Positions 51,934-60,910 of a stretch of 64,000 nucleotides of DNA are shown in pieces (position 1 is the stretch's first letter; each line of letters opens with the position of its first letter). Below the pieces are notes generated by a model. It was not told where the DNA came from. It made no database searches and was given only the letters and a program-made list of their open reading frames with translations. The stretch spans positions 99,041-163,040 of the forward strand of contig CATXCB010000003.1 in NCBI GenBank assembly GCA_958366705.1, given 5' to 3'. A program made the position numbers and the translations under genes. The DNA is from an uncultured bacterium (GTDB lineage: Bacteria; Cyanobacteriota; Vampirovibrionia; Gastranaerophilales; Gastranaerophilaceae).

Positions 51934-53067
51934 TTACACTTGATTTAATTTATCTAAAGCAGTTTTTGCAGCTTCTGCAACACCTGGATCTTGATCATTC
52001 TTAGCTACAGTAAATAGAGTTGTCAAATCGTTTTTATATGCTGGATTTTGGATATAACTCAATGCTTCGATAGCTGATGCTCTAACCATAGGGTTAGGGT
52101 TATCTTTTAACTGATCAACAACGGTAATCGCACCTGGCAATTCAGTTAACGGAACAGTGGTATTAGATAATCTTGCAACTTCATCACCATACAGTTTTTG
52201 CATTATTGCGGAAGTGAATAAAGCATAGCTTTTATTTCTTTCAGCCTGTTCTTTTGGTGTAATTGTATTTGCTAAAGTTTTTTCCTGTTCTGTAACATCT
52301 TTACCTGACATCATTTTTTCTCTAGCTGCTAATTGTTCTTGAGTTGGACCTTCCAATTTGCTGGAATCAAAATTAACGATGTTTGTTAAAGCATCAAAAA
52401 CTTTTGTATCAACTAATTCAGTTGCCTTATCCGGAGCTTCTTTAACCATATTAGCTATTTCTTCCATACCTGCGGCCTGAACTTCGAAATCAGGATTTGA
52501 TAACTTAGCAATAAAAGAATTCAAATCAACCTGCGGAGCTACATTTTCTGGAGCAACAATTTCCGGTTTTGCAGCTTCTTCAGCTTTCACAGGTTCCGGA
52601 GTTGAAACTACAGGAGCCGGAGCAACAGGTGTTTCTGTAACAACCGGTTGAGGCACTACTGGTGCTTGAGGAGCATTAATATTTTGCTGCTGAACCGCAG
52701 GAACTACAACTGGAGCTGCTGCAGGTGCTGCCGGAACTTCTACAGGTGTAACCTGTGGAGCTGGTGCTTGAGGTGCTTCAGCTACAACAGGAGCTTGAGG
52801 AACTTGTACCGGTTGGTAATAAGGTTGTTGTACCGGAGCCTGAGGATAATTATAAACTTGTGATTGCGGATAGCTATAATATGGCATAGTAGGTTGTGCA
52901 TATTGAGGATTGTATTGTGATTGACCTACGCCGTTAGCTTCCACTGAAGGATTGTGAATGTCTATTTTTACAGCATTGTAATTTGGCTGCTGCGGAACAG
53001 GCATATATGTTGTTTGTTGCTGTACCATATATGGATTTGTTGCTGGTACAAATGGAATTTGATTCAT
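51934..53067 (-). CDS. HEAT-repeat protein with Pro/Gln/Tyr-rich N-terminal half (377 aa)
   Basis: Residues 1-175 are low complexity: first Gln/Tyr/Pro-rich (PYYSYPQSQVYNYPQAPVQQ), then Ala-Pro-Val-rich (VEVPAAPAAAPVVVPAVQQ). Residues ~178-377 are helical with HEAT-type pairs (LSNPDFEVQAAGMEEIANMV, DNPNPMVRASAIEALSYIQN, NDQDPGVAEAAKTALDKLNQ). No signal peptide or membrane anchor is seen, so it is probably a cytoplasmic scaffold or interaction protein. The function is unknown. GGAAG lies 8 nt before the ATG. It is monocistronic, flanked by convergent and divergent genes. Confidence 0.75.
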   Translation of the reverse strand: MNQIPFVPATNPYMVQQQTTYMPVPQQPNYNAVKIDIHNPSVEANGVGQSQYNPQYAQPTMPYYSYPQSQVYNYPQAPVQQPYYQPVQVPQAPVVAEAPQAPAPQVTPVEVPAAPAAAPVVVPAVQQQNINAPQAPVVPQPVVTETPVAPAPVVSTPEPVKAEEAAKPEIVAPENVAPQVDLNSFIAKLSNPDFEVQAAGMEEIANMVKEAPDKATELVDTKVFDALTNIVNFDSSKLEGPTQEQLAAREKMMSGKDVTEQEKTLANTITPKEQAERNKSYALFTSAIMQKLYGDEVARLSNTTVPLTELPGAITVVDQLKDNPNPMVRASAIEALSYIQNPAYKNDLTTLFTVAKNDQDPGVAEAAKTALDKLNQV

Positions 53068-53261
53068 AAATTCTTCCTTTCCTACATAAAATTGAGTCTA
53101 TTACCATTCTACCGTTTAAATATGCGTAAAGGAAAATTATTGCTAAATTTGGATAATTTTTTAATAAAACTTTACATAAAAACTTAAAAATACCAATATA
53201 CCTTGATTTTAACCACCAACGAATCCCAAAATAAAATATAATGGCTTGAAAATATTTTTTA

Positions 53262-53270
53262 TGCTAAAAT
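53262..53270 (+). promoter_or_regulatory. Extended -10 promoter of the transketolase-C/ftsEX operon
   Basis: TGC-TAAAAT, followed by AGTAA, lies about 57 nt before the first start codon. A TTGAAA 13 nt upstream is too close to be a standard -35 box, so the extended -10 probably carries the promoter. Confidence 0.45.
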
Positions 53271-53326
53271 AGTAAGTGTAAGTACTGAGGGATTAGCGGA
53301 AACGCGCGATATACTTGAGGATATAA

Positions 53327-54295
53327 ATGAAGATAGACAAAACAAAAACAAATTCCATCAGAAAAGCTTTTGGTAAAACTTTAGCTGAGATTGGAGAAAT
53401 TAATGAAAAAGTTGTTGTCATGGATGCTGATTTGGCATGCTCAACCCAAACAAAACTATTTGGTGACAAATTTCCTGATAGATTTTTTGACTGCGGAATA
53501 GCAGAACAGGATATGATTGCAACAGCAGCCGGACTTGCTTCTGAGGGTAAAATTCCTTTTGTCGCAAGTTTTGCAATGTTTGCAACAGGAAGAACCTATG
53601 ACCAAATAAGAAATGCTGTTTGTTATCCTGATTTTAATGTAAAAATTATAGGAACACATGGCGGGGTTACTGTTGGTGAAGACGGAGCTACTCATCAAGC
53701 GTTAGAAGATATATCACTAATGAGAGGAATTCCTCACATGACGGTCATCGTACCGGCAGATTCCAGAGAATGCGAAGAAGTTGTTAAATATGCATCTTTC
53801 CACGACGGTCCGATGTATATAAGAATATCCAGATGTAATGTTCCGGATATTTTTGATGAAAGTTATCATTTCAATATTCATAAAGCAGTTATTGTAGAAG
53901 AAGGCTGCGATGTTTCAGTATTTACAAACGGAGAAACTCTAGCAGAAGTGCTACTTGCCGCAGAAGAATTAAAAAAAGAAGGAATATCTTTAGAGGTAAT
54001 AAATGTACCGGTTGTAAAACCATTAGACTTCCAAACAGTTATTGAAAGCGTAAAAAAGACTAAATTTGCAATAACAGTTGAAAATCATTCTATAATAGGC
54101 GGTCTTGGCACCGCAATTTGCGAAACTCTGGCAGATAAATTTCCATCTAAAGTATACAGAGTTGGCATTCACGATGAATTCGGTCAAAGCGGAAAATCAG
54201 ATGAATTAATTGAATACTATGGACTGGATTCAAAAACACTAGCCAAAAGAATACGTACAATGTACAAAGCCGAAAAAGAACAGGGAAATATATAA
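53327..54295 (+). CDS. Transketolase, C-terminal subunit (322 aa)
   Basis: This is the pyrimidine-binding and C-terminal half of a split transketolase. VVMDADLACSTQTKLFGDKF, then FDCGIAEQDMIATAAGLASE carry the conserved Glu that activates TPP. GTHGGVTVGEDGATHQALED and YIRISR follow, and the C-terminal domain has VENHSIIGGLGTAICE. The partner N-half is at 28478 on the other strand. GAGGA lies 7 nt before the ATG. It heads an operon with ftsE and ftsX, and its stop codon overlaps the ftsE start. Confidence 0.93.
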   Translation: MKIDKTKTNSIRKAFGKTLAEIGEINEKVVVMDADLACSTQTKLFGDKFPDRFFDCGIAEQDMIATAAGLASEGKIPFVASFAMFATGRTYDQIRNAVCYPDFNVKIIGTHGGVTVGEDGATHQALEDISLMRGIPHMTVIVPADSRECEEVVKYASFHDGPMYIRISRCNVPDIFDESYHFNIHKAVIVEEGCDVSVFTNGETLAEVLLAAEELKKEGISLEVINVPVVKPLDFQTVIESVKKTKFAITVENHSIIGGLGTAICETLADKFPSKVYRVGIHDEFGQSGKSDELIEYYGLDSKTLAKRIRTMYKAEKEQGNI

Positions 54296-54972
54296 TGATA
54301 ACATTCCAAAACGTGACCAAAAGATACAAAAATGATCATTACGCACTAAAAAATGTAAGTCTTGAAATTCATTCAGGAGAATTTGTATTTGTTGTAGGAG
54401 CTTCAGGTGCCGGAAAATCGACACTGATGAAACTTCTATACAGCGAAGAAAAACCAACAAGCGGAATTGTTTCTATTGGCGGAATTAATATAGCAAATTT
54501 AAAAAATGATAAAATTCCAAACTTAAGAAGATGTATGGGAATAGTCTTTCAAGATTATAAACTTTTACAAAATCAAACTGTTTACGACAATGTTGCTTAT
54601 GTAATAAGAACATTGGGAATAAGCAGTAAAGAAATTAATGCGCGTGTAAATGGAGCATTAAAAATTGTTGGTTTACATGAAAAGATGAATGCAAAACCGT
54701 CTGAACTATCAGGAGGAGAACAACAAAGGGTCGGTATTGCAAGAGCAATAGTAAATGGCCCACCTTTATTAATTGCGGATGAACCAACAGGAAATTTAGA
54801 CCCTAAAAACTCCATGGAAATCATGCAAATCTTAGACCAAATTAACCAGAGAGGAATTACAGTTATTGTATCAACTCATGACAGTACAATGGTTAATTAC
54901 TTTAGAAAACGTGTAATAACCTTGGATCAGGGTGAAATCATAAGAGACATACAAGCAGGTACATATGAATAA
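54295..54972 (+). CDS. ftsE: Cell division ATP-binding protein FtsE (225 aa)
   Basis: This is the ABC ATPase partner of FtsX, which controls septal peptidoglycan hydrolases. Walker A is GASGAGKSTLMKLLYSEEKP at about residues 36-55. The signature is LSGGEQQRVGIARAIV at about residues 140-155 and Walker B is LLIADEPTGNLDP. The H-loop is STHDSTMV. The early motif ITFQNVTKRYKN is also typical. It starts inside the transketolase-C stop codon and overlaps ftsX by 8 nt. Confidence 0.93.
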   Translation: MITFQNVTKRYKNDHYALKNVSLEIHSGEFVFVVGASGAGKSTLMKLLYSEEKPTSGIVSIGGINIANLKNDKIPNLRRCMGIVFQDYKLLQNQTVYDNVAYVIRTLGISSKEINARVNGALKIVGLHEKMNAKPSELSGGEQQRVGIARAIVNGPPLLIADEPTGNLDPKNSMEIMQILDQINQRGITVIVSTHDSTMVNYFRKRVITLDQGEIIRDIQAGTYE

Positions 54973-55864
54973 CAATCTTAAATCAAACGTAAAAAAACAC
55001 ATTCCAAAAGATTGGCTTTGTGAATTAAGAATATTATATAGACTGGCAAAAGAAACATTCAATGATGTCATAAGAACAGGATGGGTTAATATTGTAATTA
55101 TTACCACAATGGCTGCTATTTTAATGATATTCGGAACATGCTTCAGAACAGCACTTTCCATTTCATCTTTTTCTAAAGAACTTGGCAAGGCATTAGAAAT
55201 TTCTGTATATCTAAAAAACAGCACTGATGCCAGAGAAGCCAAAAATGAAATAAGTCAATTTGAACACGTTGAAAATATCACTATAATTCCTAAAGCAGAG
55301 TCATGGGGCAAATTAAAAAGCGAAATGAGTTTACCGAATATTGATAACCCGCTGCCTGATACTCTGCATGTAAAAGTCGACAATCCTGAAAATCTACAGG
55401 TTGTGTTCGATAATATTAAACAAATAAAATCAGTAGAAGACATAAGTTACGCAAAAGATCTTGCATCAAAAATAGAACTTGTTAACCATGTTGTAAAAAC
55501 TATTACACTTGTTGTTATTTTAATTATGGGACTGCTAACCATTACAATTATAAACAACACTATTCAACTTGTAATTCAATCAAGAAAAGAAGAAATTGAA
55601 ATCATGCGTCTTATGGGAGTCAGCAACTGGTACATAAGATTTCCATTCATTATGCAGGGAGCACTTTACGGGTTAACAGGTTCATTATTAGCTTTGATAC
55701 CTTTAAATTACGTCCAGAACGGACTGCTTAATATACATCGATTCTTTATGATACCTTCTCCGGCTTATGCTCAGAATCTTGTTGTCCTGGTAATGTTTTC
55801 AATGAGTATATTGTTTGGTGCAATCGGAAGTTTCTGGTGTATAAAAAAACATTTGCAGGTTTAA
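54965..55864 (+). CDS. ftsX: Cell division protein FtsX (299 aa)
   Basis: This is the membrane partner of FtsE. The first transmembrane helix lies at about residues 37-60 (VNIVIITTMAAILMIFGTCF). The extracytoplasmic loop at ~65-170 has the FtsX pattern (SVYLKNSTDAREAKNEISQF, then NPLPDTLHVKV). Three more helices lie at about 180-200, 225-245 and 270-295. The cytoplasmic loop SRKEEIEIMRLMGVSNWYIR is the family hallmark. Overlap with ftsE shows tight coupling. Confidence 0.93.
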   Translation: MNNNLKSNVKKHIPKDWLCELRILYRLAKETFNDVIRTGWVNIVIITTMAAILMIFGTCFRTALSISSFSKELGKALEISVYLKNSTDAREAKNEISQFEHVENITIIPKAESWGKLKSEMSLPNIDNPLPDTLHVKVDNPENLQVVFDNIKQIKSVEDISYAKDLASKIELVNHVVKTITLVVILIMGLLTITIINNTIQLVIQSRKEEIEIMRLMGVSNWYIRFPFIMQGALYGLTGSLLALIPLNYVQNGLLNIHRFFMIPSPAYAQNLVVLVMFSMSILFGAIGSFWCIKKHLQV

Positions 55865-55870
55865 AGTTTG

Positions 55871-57124
55871 ATGGTAGATAACAATAATATTTTATTAATA
55901 ACAGACTATGAAGATATTGCAAAACTAATACTGAAAAAACTTATTCTGTTAAGAAGCAATGATAGAATAACTGTTTGTAATACCAAAAATGCAAAAAAAA
56001 TTATTGAGAATTCGCTTTGCTGTGTTGTTATTCTACATGAAATAACTGATAACAATGAAAGTACTATAAGATTAATCAAAAGTATAAAAGAAGCAAAAAA
56101 AGATATTGAAATAATACTGCTGCTAAACGATATAAAACCTGAATTTATATTAGAAGCTTATGACAACGGAATTTATGATTATTTTCTAACAGATTCTGAA
56201 GACTATGAAATACTAATTAAGACCGTAAATTGTTTCAAATCCCGAACACTAAAAGAAATAAATACCAGAAATGAAAAATTTTTATACCAGCAAGGGATTC
56301 TAGATAATAAAACAGGCTTATATAAATACGCATATTTAAAAGAAATTTTTATAGATTTATCAGATGATTTAAGAATTCAAAATGGGGTATTTGCAATATT
56401 AACTCTCGATGAAAAAACTAAAACAAGAATTTCAACAAACAGACTTGCAGGTGCAATAAAAAATTGCGTACGCAGAGATGACATTATATCAACAGCTCGA
56501 GGCGGAAAATTTTATTTGATACTTCCCAATATAGATATTGACGGAACAAAATCTGTTATAAAAAAAATACAGGATAAAATGGGAAAAGATTTTAAAATTC
56601 GCGCAGGTTTAAACAAAATCGGAATTCAGTCTTTCGAAACACTTGATAAAAATACTCAAGATAGTCTTCTTGCAGCTATACAAAATGAAGAAATGTGTAT
56701 TTCTTTATCCGCTCAATCAGACTTAAATGACACATGGCTAGAAGATGATAATATAAAACCTGATAAGAATTTTAAATTATTTCAAATGGCATTTACTAAC
56801 AAAATGAAAAATGTTATTACACCGATATTCTTTAGATTTCAAAAAGAATGCGAAACAAAATTGGCAAATACACATGTTAGTCAGTATACAAATAATATTG
56901 AATGCGTTTTTAGCTTAAAAAATGAGAACATTCATAGTGAATTAATATTGAGATATAATGGCTATGCAAAATTCAAAATCGAAATAATACACAGCGGACT
57001 CGAAAGTGCAGAAAACAGTAAAATAGAATTGCCGCTTAGCAAATTAACAGACAAAGAATTAAAAAAATTATTGAAACAATTGAAAGAAGAATACAAAGAA
57101 ACAGCATTTACGAAAGGAAACTAA
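55871..57124 (+). CDS. REC-like plus degenerate GGDEF domain protein (417 aa)
   Basis: Residues ~1-120 resemble a receiver domain (NILLITDYEDIAKLILKKLI, then GIYDYFLTDSEDYE). The usual phospho-Asp position reads VVILHEITDNNE, so phosphorylation is doubtful. Residues ~140-270 resemble a GGDEF domain (NKTGLYKYAYLKEIF, AILTLDEKTK, IKNCVRRDDIISTARGGKFY), but the GG[DE]EF signature is replaced by RGGKF, so cyclase activity is unlikely. Residues ~290-417 form a further alpha/beta domain of unknown type. It follows ftsX by 6 nt and is probably a signalling or scaffold partner of that operon (inference). The ATG after a TTG at 55868 is used here. Confidence 0.72.
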   Translation: MVDNNNILLITDYEDIAKLILKKLILLRSNDRITVCNTKNAKKIIENSLCCVVILHEITDNNESTIRLIKSIKEAKKDIEIILLLNDIKPEFILEAYDNGIYDYFLTDSEDYEILIKTVNCFKSRTLKEINTRNEKFLYQQGILDNKTGLYKYAYLKEIFIDLSDDLRIQNGVFAILTLDEKTKTRISTNRLAGAIKNCVRRDDIISTARGGKFYLILPNIDIDGTKSVIKKIQDKMGKDFKIRAGLNKIGIQSFETLDKNTQDSLLAAIQNEEMCISLSAQSDLNDTWLEDDNIKPDKNFKLFQMAFTNKMKNVITPIFFRFQKECETKLANTHVSQYTNNIECVFSLKNENIHSELILRYNGYAKFKIEIIHSGLESAENSKIELPLSKLTDKELKKLLKQLKEEYKETAFTKGN

Positions 57125-57125
57125 C

Positions 57126-57677
57126 ATGCTAAATACAGAAAACAGCGCACTGGTAATTATTGATATACAAGAAAGATTAGTACAGGCCTCTAAATATGGT
57201 ATAGAAACTGCTGTAAATATGGCAAAAATTGCAAAAGCCGCCGCAATTCTGGAAGTTCCAACAATAATAACAGAACAGTATCCTAAAGGGCTTGGTTCTA
57301 CAGTTGCTGAACTACAATCAGTTCTTGCTGAAAACTCTTTAAAAATAGAAAAAGCAGCTTTTTCAGCATTATTGGAAGATGAGTTTGCGCAAAAAGTAAA
57401 AGAACTAAAAGACGCAGGAATTAATCAAATTATTATTGGTGGAATCGAAACACATATATGCGTTTTACAAACAGCTGCAGACTTAATAAAAGAAGGATTT
57501 GAAGTCTATGTATTAAAAGATGCCTGCGCTAGCCGCAATAAAAATGAATACAAAACAGGGCTAGAATTGTTAAAACAATACGGAGCTAAAATAACATGCG
57601 TAGAAATTGCATTGTTTGAATGGTTAAAAACATCAAAACATCCAAAATTTAAAGAAGTTCAAACTCTCATAAAATAG
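57126..57677 (+). CDS. Isochorismatase-family hydrolase (183 aa)
   Basis: This is a cysteine hydrolase of the nicotinamidase/isochorismatase fold. The triad is readable: Asp13 in ALVIIDIQERL, Lys76 in KIEKAAFSAL and Cys112 in GGIETHICVLQTAADL with the preceding cis-peptide region. It is closest to the YcaC-like/hydrolase-of-unknown-substrate subgroup. AAAGGAAA lies 7 nt before the ATG. It is the last gene of the tkt-ftsEX operon, followed by a strong terminator. Confidence 0.88.
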   Translation: MLNTENSALVIIDIQERLVQASKYGIETAVNMAKIAKAAAILEVPTIITEQYPKGLGSTVAELQSVLAENSLKIEKAAFSALLEDEFAQKVKELKDAGINQIIIGGIETHICVLQTAADLIKEGFEVYVLKDACASRNKNEYKTGLELLKQYGAKITCVEIALFEWLKTSKHPKFKEVQTLIK

Positions 57678-57692
57678 AGCAAAAATATCTAT

Positions 57693-57728
57693 AAAAAAAT
57701 ACCGGTTTAAAACCGGTATTTTTTTTAT
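57693..57728 (+). terminator. Bidirectional rho-independent terminator
   Basis: AAAAAATACCGGTTT/AAACCGGTATTTTTT forms a long perfect stem between convergent genes. Confidence 0.9.
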
Positions 57729-59498
57729 TTAAGGATTTAAAATAACCATCTCACAATTTTTACAATCAAACTTCAATGGATATTTTTTACCCTTTACGTC
57801 AACTAAATATAATTTCTTAGACGGCAAACCGCATAATCCAGCAGCAAACTTAAGACAATGTTTCGTACGCATCAATTCAACATTTGCTGGAATATCACCG
57901 GATTTTTCCAATGCAGATTCGCAAACTGTGCACCCGCAATTACTATAAAAAATTTCGGCTTCATCATTTAATACATTCGCTCTGTAGTCCATTTTATCAG
58001 ATGGAAATTGACAATATTTTATTTGCTTTTGCTTCAATCTCTCAAACTTTTTCAAACGTTCATTCATTAATAAATCCAAAATACTACGACGAAGTTCATT
58101 GATTTTGGAAACCGGAAGAAAATCTAAATTTATATCATCAATATCGACATCAATAGTATAGAAATCACTATTCCCAGTTTTTTGAAGCTGCAACTTATAA
58201 TTTTCTTTCAATTTCGCTAAAGATTTAGGAGACTCACCCTGTGGCAAATTCATAACGACAAGATTATTATCTTCATCTTTAGCAAAAAGTTTACCAGCTG
58301 TAATTTGAAAAGATACACCTATTTTACGCACAGTTTTTGAAACACTGAGCTGTTTATCAAATTTAGCATCAAAATTCCTGTACAATAAAGTTCCGGAAGT
58401 CAATCCATCCATCTTTGACGGATATATTTTATTACCATCAACTTTATTTACAAGAAAACCCTGCATATCACCATCTTTAATGAAGCACAATCCATCTTGA
58501 GGGTGTAAATCTGCATCTATTTCAAAATAATTATGAAAAATTCGTTTAATTTTACCTATTTTTTCTCCACGAGACTTTGGAGACAAAAAGTTAAAACATT
58601 GACTCCGCCCATTCAGAAAATAATCCGTATAACCACGATTAAAAGTTTTATCTACATCTGGAACAAAGTCTAAAAATATACGACCGGAAGACACCCTATC
58701 TGCGTATTTATTTAGCAATTCATTGTAATAAGCAACAACATTCTTAACATATGTTACATCTTTTAATCGTCCTTCAATTTTAAAGGATTTAACACCTAAA
58801 TTAACAAGCCTTTCAACATGATTAGAAGCATTAAAGTCTTTCAAGGATAATAAATATTTATCTTTTAAAATAAATTTTCCATTTTCATCAATTAGAGAAT
58901 ATTTTTTTCTACATGGCTGCGCGCACTCTCCTCGATTAGCAGATCTACCACCATTTGCAAAAGAAAAATAGCATTGACCACTATAAGAAACACATAAAGC
59001 GCCGTGTACAAAAGTTTCAACTTCACAAGATGTATTTTCACATATTTCGCCTATTTTCTCCAAAGAAAGTTCTCTTGCAAGAATGACCCTAGAAACGCCT
59101 AACTTATCAAAAAACATAGCTTTTTCCAGAGATCTATTATCACATTGCGTACTTGCATGAATCTGAATTTGCGGAAGTTTACCGTCAACTGCAGCTTTTA
59201 CAAGTCCCATATCTTGAACAATTATGGCATCAACACCAATATTATATAGACTTTTAACCAAATCAATTGCTTTTTGTAACTCTTCATTATTAAGAATTGT
59301 ATTAATTGCAACATGAACTCTTACATAAAATTTATGTGCATAATTTACAAGAGTTTCAATATCATTAAGGGTATTTGCAGCATTTTTCCGGGCCCCAAAA
59401 TCTGCCGCTCCGATATAAATAGCATCCGCACCGCTATTTATTGCAGCTATAGCAGTTTCCAAATTTTTTGCAGGTGCCAGTAATTCAACTTTATTCAT
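57729..59498 (-). CDS. Peptidase U32 family protein, RlhA/YdcP-like (589 aa)
   Basis: U32 proteins such as RlhA and TrhP take part in hydroxylation of rRNA or tRNA bases, although they were first named collagenases. The N-terminal TIM-barrel starts ELLAPAKNLETAIAAINSGA and continues with AIYIGAADFGARKNAAN. The signature with the Cys set is FVHGALCVSYSGQCYFS, then GECAQPCRKKY, probably Fe-S ligands. A central insertion at ~330-450 resembles DUF3656 of RlhA. The C-terminal segment has CGCTVCES and DCKNCEMVIL. The start ATG lacks a ribosome binding site but has TAAAAT 6 nt upstream. Confidence 0.87.
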   Translation of the reverse strand: MNKVELLAPAKNLETAIAAINSGADAIYIGAADFGARKNAANTLNDIETLVNYAHKFYVRVHVAINTILNNEELQKAIDLVKSLYNIGVDAIIVQDMGLVKAAVDGKLPQIQIHASTQCDNRSLEKAMFFDKLGVSRVILARELSLEKIGEICENTSCEVETFVHGALCVSYSGQCYFSFANGGRSANRGECAQPCRKKYSLIDENGKFILKDKYLLSLKDFNASNHVERLVNLGVKSFKIEGRLKDVTYVKNVVAYYNELLNKYADRVSSGRIFLDFVPDVDKTFNRGYTDYFLNGRSQCFNFLSPKSRGEKIGKIKRIFHNYFEIDADLHPQDGLCFIKDGDMQGFLVNKVDGNKIYPSKMDGLTSGTLLYRNFDAKFDKQLSVSKTVRKIGVSFQITAGKLFAKDEDNNLVVMNLPQGESPKSLAKLKENYKLQLQKTGNSDFYTIDVDIDDINLDFLPVSKINELRRSILDLLMNERLKKFERLKQKQIKYCQFPSDKMDYRANVLNDEAEIFYSNCGCTVCESALEKSGDIPANVELMRTKHCLKFAAGLCGLPSKKLYLVDVKGKKYPLKFDCKNCEMVILNP

Positions 59499-59504
59499 AC
59501 TTGT

Positions 59505-59510
59505 ATTTTA
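59505..59510 (-). promoter_or_regulatory. -10 box 6 nt before the U32 gene (leaderless candidate)
   Basis: TAAAAT, then ACAAGT, then the ATG at 59498 on the minus strand. There is no Shine-Dalgarno sequence. Confidence 0.45.
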
Positions 59511-59560
59511 TAACAAAGTTATGAATAAATTGTAATAAATAGATTAAATTTTACATTTAA

Positions 59561-59569
59561 TGATAAAAT
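59561..59569 (+). promoter_or_regulatory. Extended -10 promoter of rimO
   Basis: TGA-TAAAAT, followed by AGTAA, lies 20 nt before the rimO ATG. It matches the box before the transketolase-C operon (TAAAATAGTAA in both). Confidence 0.45.
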
Positions 59570-59589
59570 AGTAAAAATTAGAGGTAAAA

Positions 59590-60897
59590 ATGAAAATAGC
59601 ATTAATAAACCATGGTTGTGCCAAAAACCTTGTTGACGCAGAATTACTGCTTGGCATACTTACAAATAAAGGATATCAGGTAACACTGGACGAAAATGAA
59701 GCAGATATTGTAATAGTAAATACATGTTCTTTTATACATGATGCAGAAAAGGAATCTGTCCAAAGTATTCTGCAAATGATAGAAGAAGGCAAAAAAGTAA
59801 TTGTCTCCGGATGCTTATCTCAAAAGCACAAAAAAGACTTAAAAAATGCAATTCCTGAACTTTCTGGAATGATTGGGACATCAAATCTTAAAGATATTGA
59901 AAAAATAGTTGATAATATTGTAAAAAGTAATGACTATCTTGAAATAGTACCGGAAAATCCGGAATATATCTATCCTGAAGATATAACAAGACAACAGGTC
60001 ACAATGGGAGCAAGCTCATACCTGAAAATAGGAGAAGGATGTAATTACAGATGCGGTTATTGTATTATTCCAAAACTTCGCGGGAAATATATATCAAGAC
60101 CAATAGAAAACATAGTAAAAGAAGCAAAACAACTGGCAGATAAAGGAGTAACCGAAATAATCCTTATAGCTCAGGACACTTCTTCTTATGGAATTGATTT
60201 GTACGGGAAGCAAGCCCTTCCAGAATTATTAGAAGAACTAAACAAAATAGAAAACATATCATGGATACGTATTATGTACGCTTATCCAACGCAAATGACA
60301 GATGAACTCATTGATGCAATAGCAAAACTTGATAAAGTTGTAAAATATGTAGATATACCACTTCAACACTCTCATCCAAGAGTTTTAGAATCAATGAAAC
60401 GACCTGTCATGGATTACACAAAACTAGTAGACAAAATCAGGAAAAAAATTCCTGGGGTTTCTGTTCGAACATCATTGATTGTTGGTTACCCTGGAGAAAC
60501 TGAAGAAGAATTTGAACATTTGTATAATTTTGTTAAAAATGTTAAGTTTGACAGAATGGGAGCATTTGAATATTCAAAAGAAAAAGGAACCTACTCTTAT
60601 TCACTAAAAAATCAAGTTCCGGCAAAAATCAAAAAACAAAGACGAAAAAAAATAATGGAATTACAACAAAAAATATCACTAGAAAATAACAAAAAATATA
60701 TAAATACAGAGCTTAAATGTATCGTAGAGGGATACACTGATGATGGAGTTATTATTCTTCGCTCAGAACACGATGCACCTGAAATTGACGGACTAGTATA
60801 CGCATCATCTACAAGAACAGTAGTTCCTGGAGATATTGAACACGTAAAAATTAATGATGCCGATGAATATGACTTATTCGGAGAAATAATAGATTAA
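59590..60897 (+). CDS. rimO: Ribosomal protein S12 methylthiotransferase RimO (435 aa)
   Basis: This is a radical-SAM enzyme that methylthiolates Asp of ribosomal protein S12. The N-terminal UPF0004 domain has NHGCAKNLVDAELLLG, VNTCSFIHDAEKES and VIVSGCLSQ, which supply three Cys of the auxiliary cluster. The radical-SAM triad is GCNYRCGYCIIPKLRGKY at about residues 150-165. The C-terminal TRAM domain is at about 370-435. It is RimO and not MiaB by the start (INHGCAKNLVDAE) and PLQHSHPRVL. GAGG lies 7 nt before the ATG. A flippase gene follows 13 nt later. Confidence 0.93.
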   Translation: MKIALINHGCAKNLVDAELLLGILTNKGYQVTLDENEADIVIVNTCSFIHDAEKESVQSILQMIEEGKKVIVSGCLSQKHKKDLKNAIPELSGMIGTSNLKDIEKIVDNIVKSNDYLEIVPENPEYIYPEDITRQQVTMGASSYLKIGEGCNYRCGYCIIPKLRGKYISRPIENIVKEAKQLADKGVTEIILIAQDTSSYGIDLYGKQALPELLEELNKIENISWIRIMYAYPTQMTDELIDAIAKLDKVVKYVDIPLQHSHPRVLESMKRPVMDYTKLVDKIRKKIPGVSVRTSLIVGYPGETEEEFEHLYNFVKNVKFDRMGAFEYSKEKGTYSYSLKNQVPAKIKKQRRKKIMELQQKISLENNKKYINTELKCIVEGYTDDGVIILRSEHDAPEIDGLVYASSTRTVVPGDIEHVKINDADEYDLFGEIID

Positions 60898-60910
60898 ATA
60901 TTGAGGAATT

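Noticed and set aside
55868..57124. Active diguanylate cyclase
   Set aside because: The catalytic GG[DE]EF motif is replaced by RGGKF, which removes the required acidic residue.
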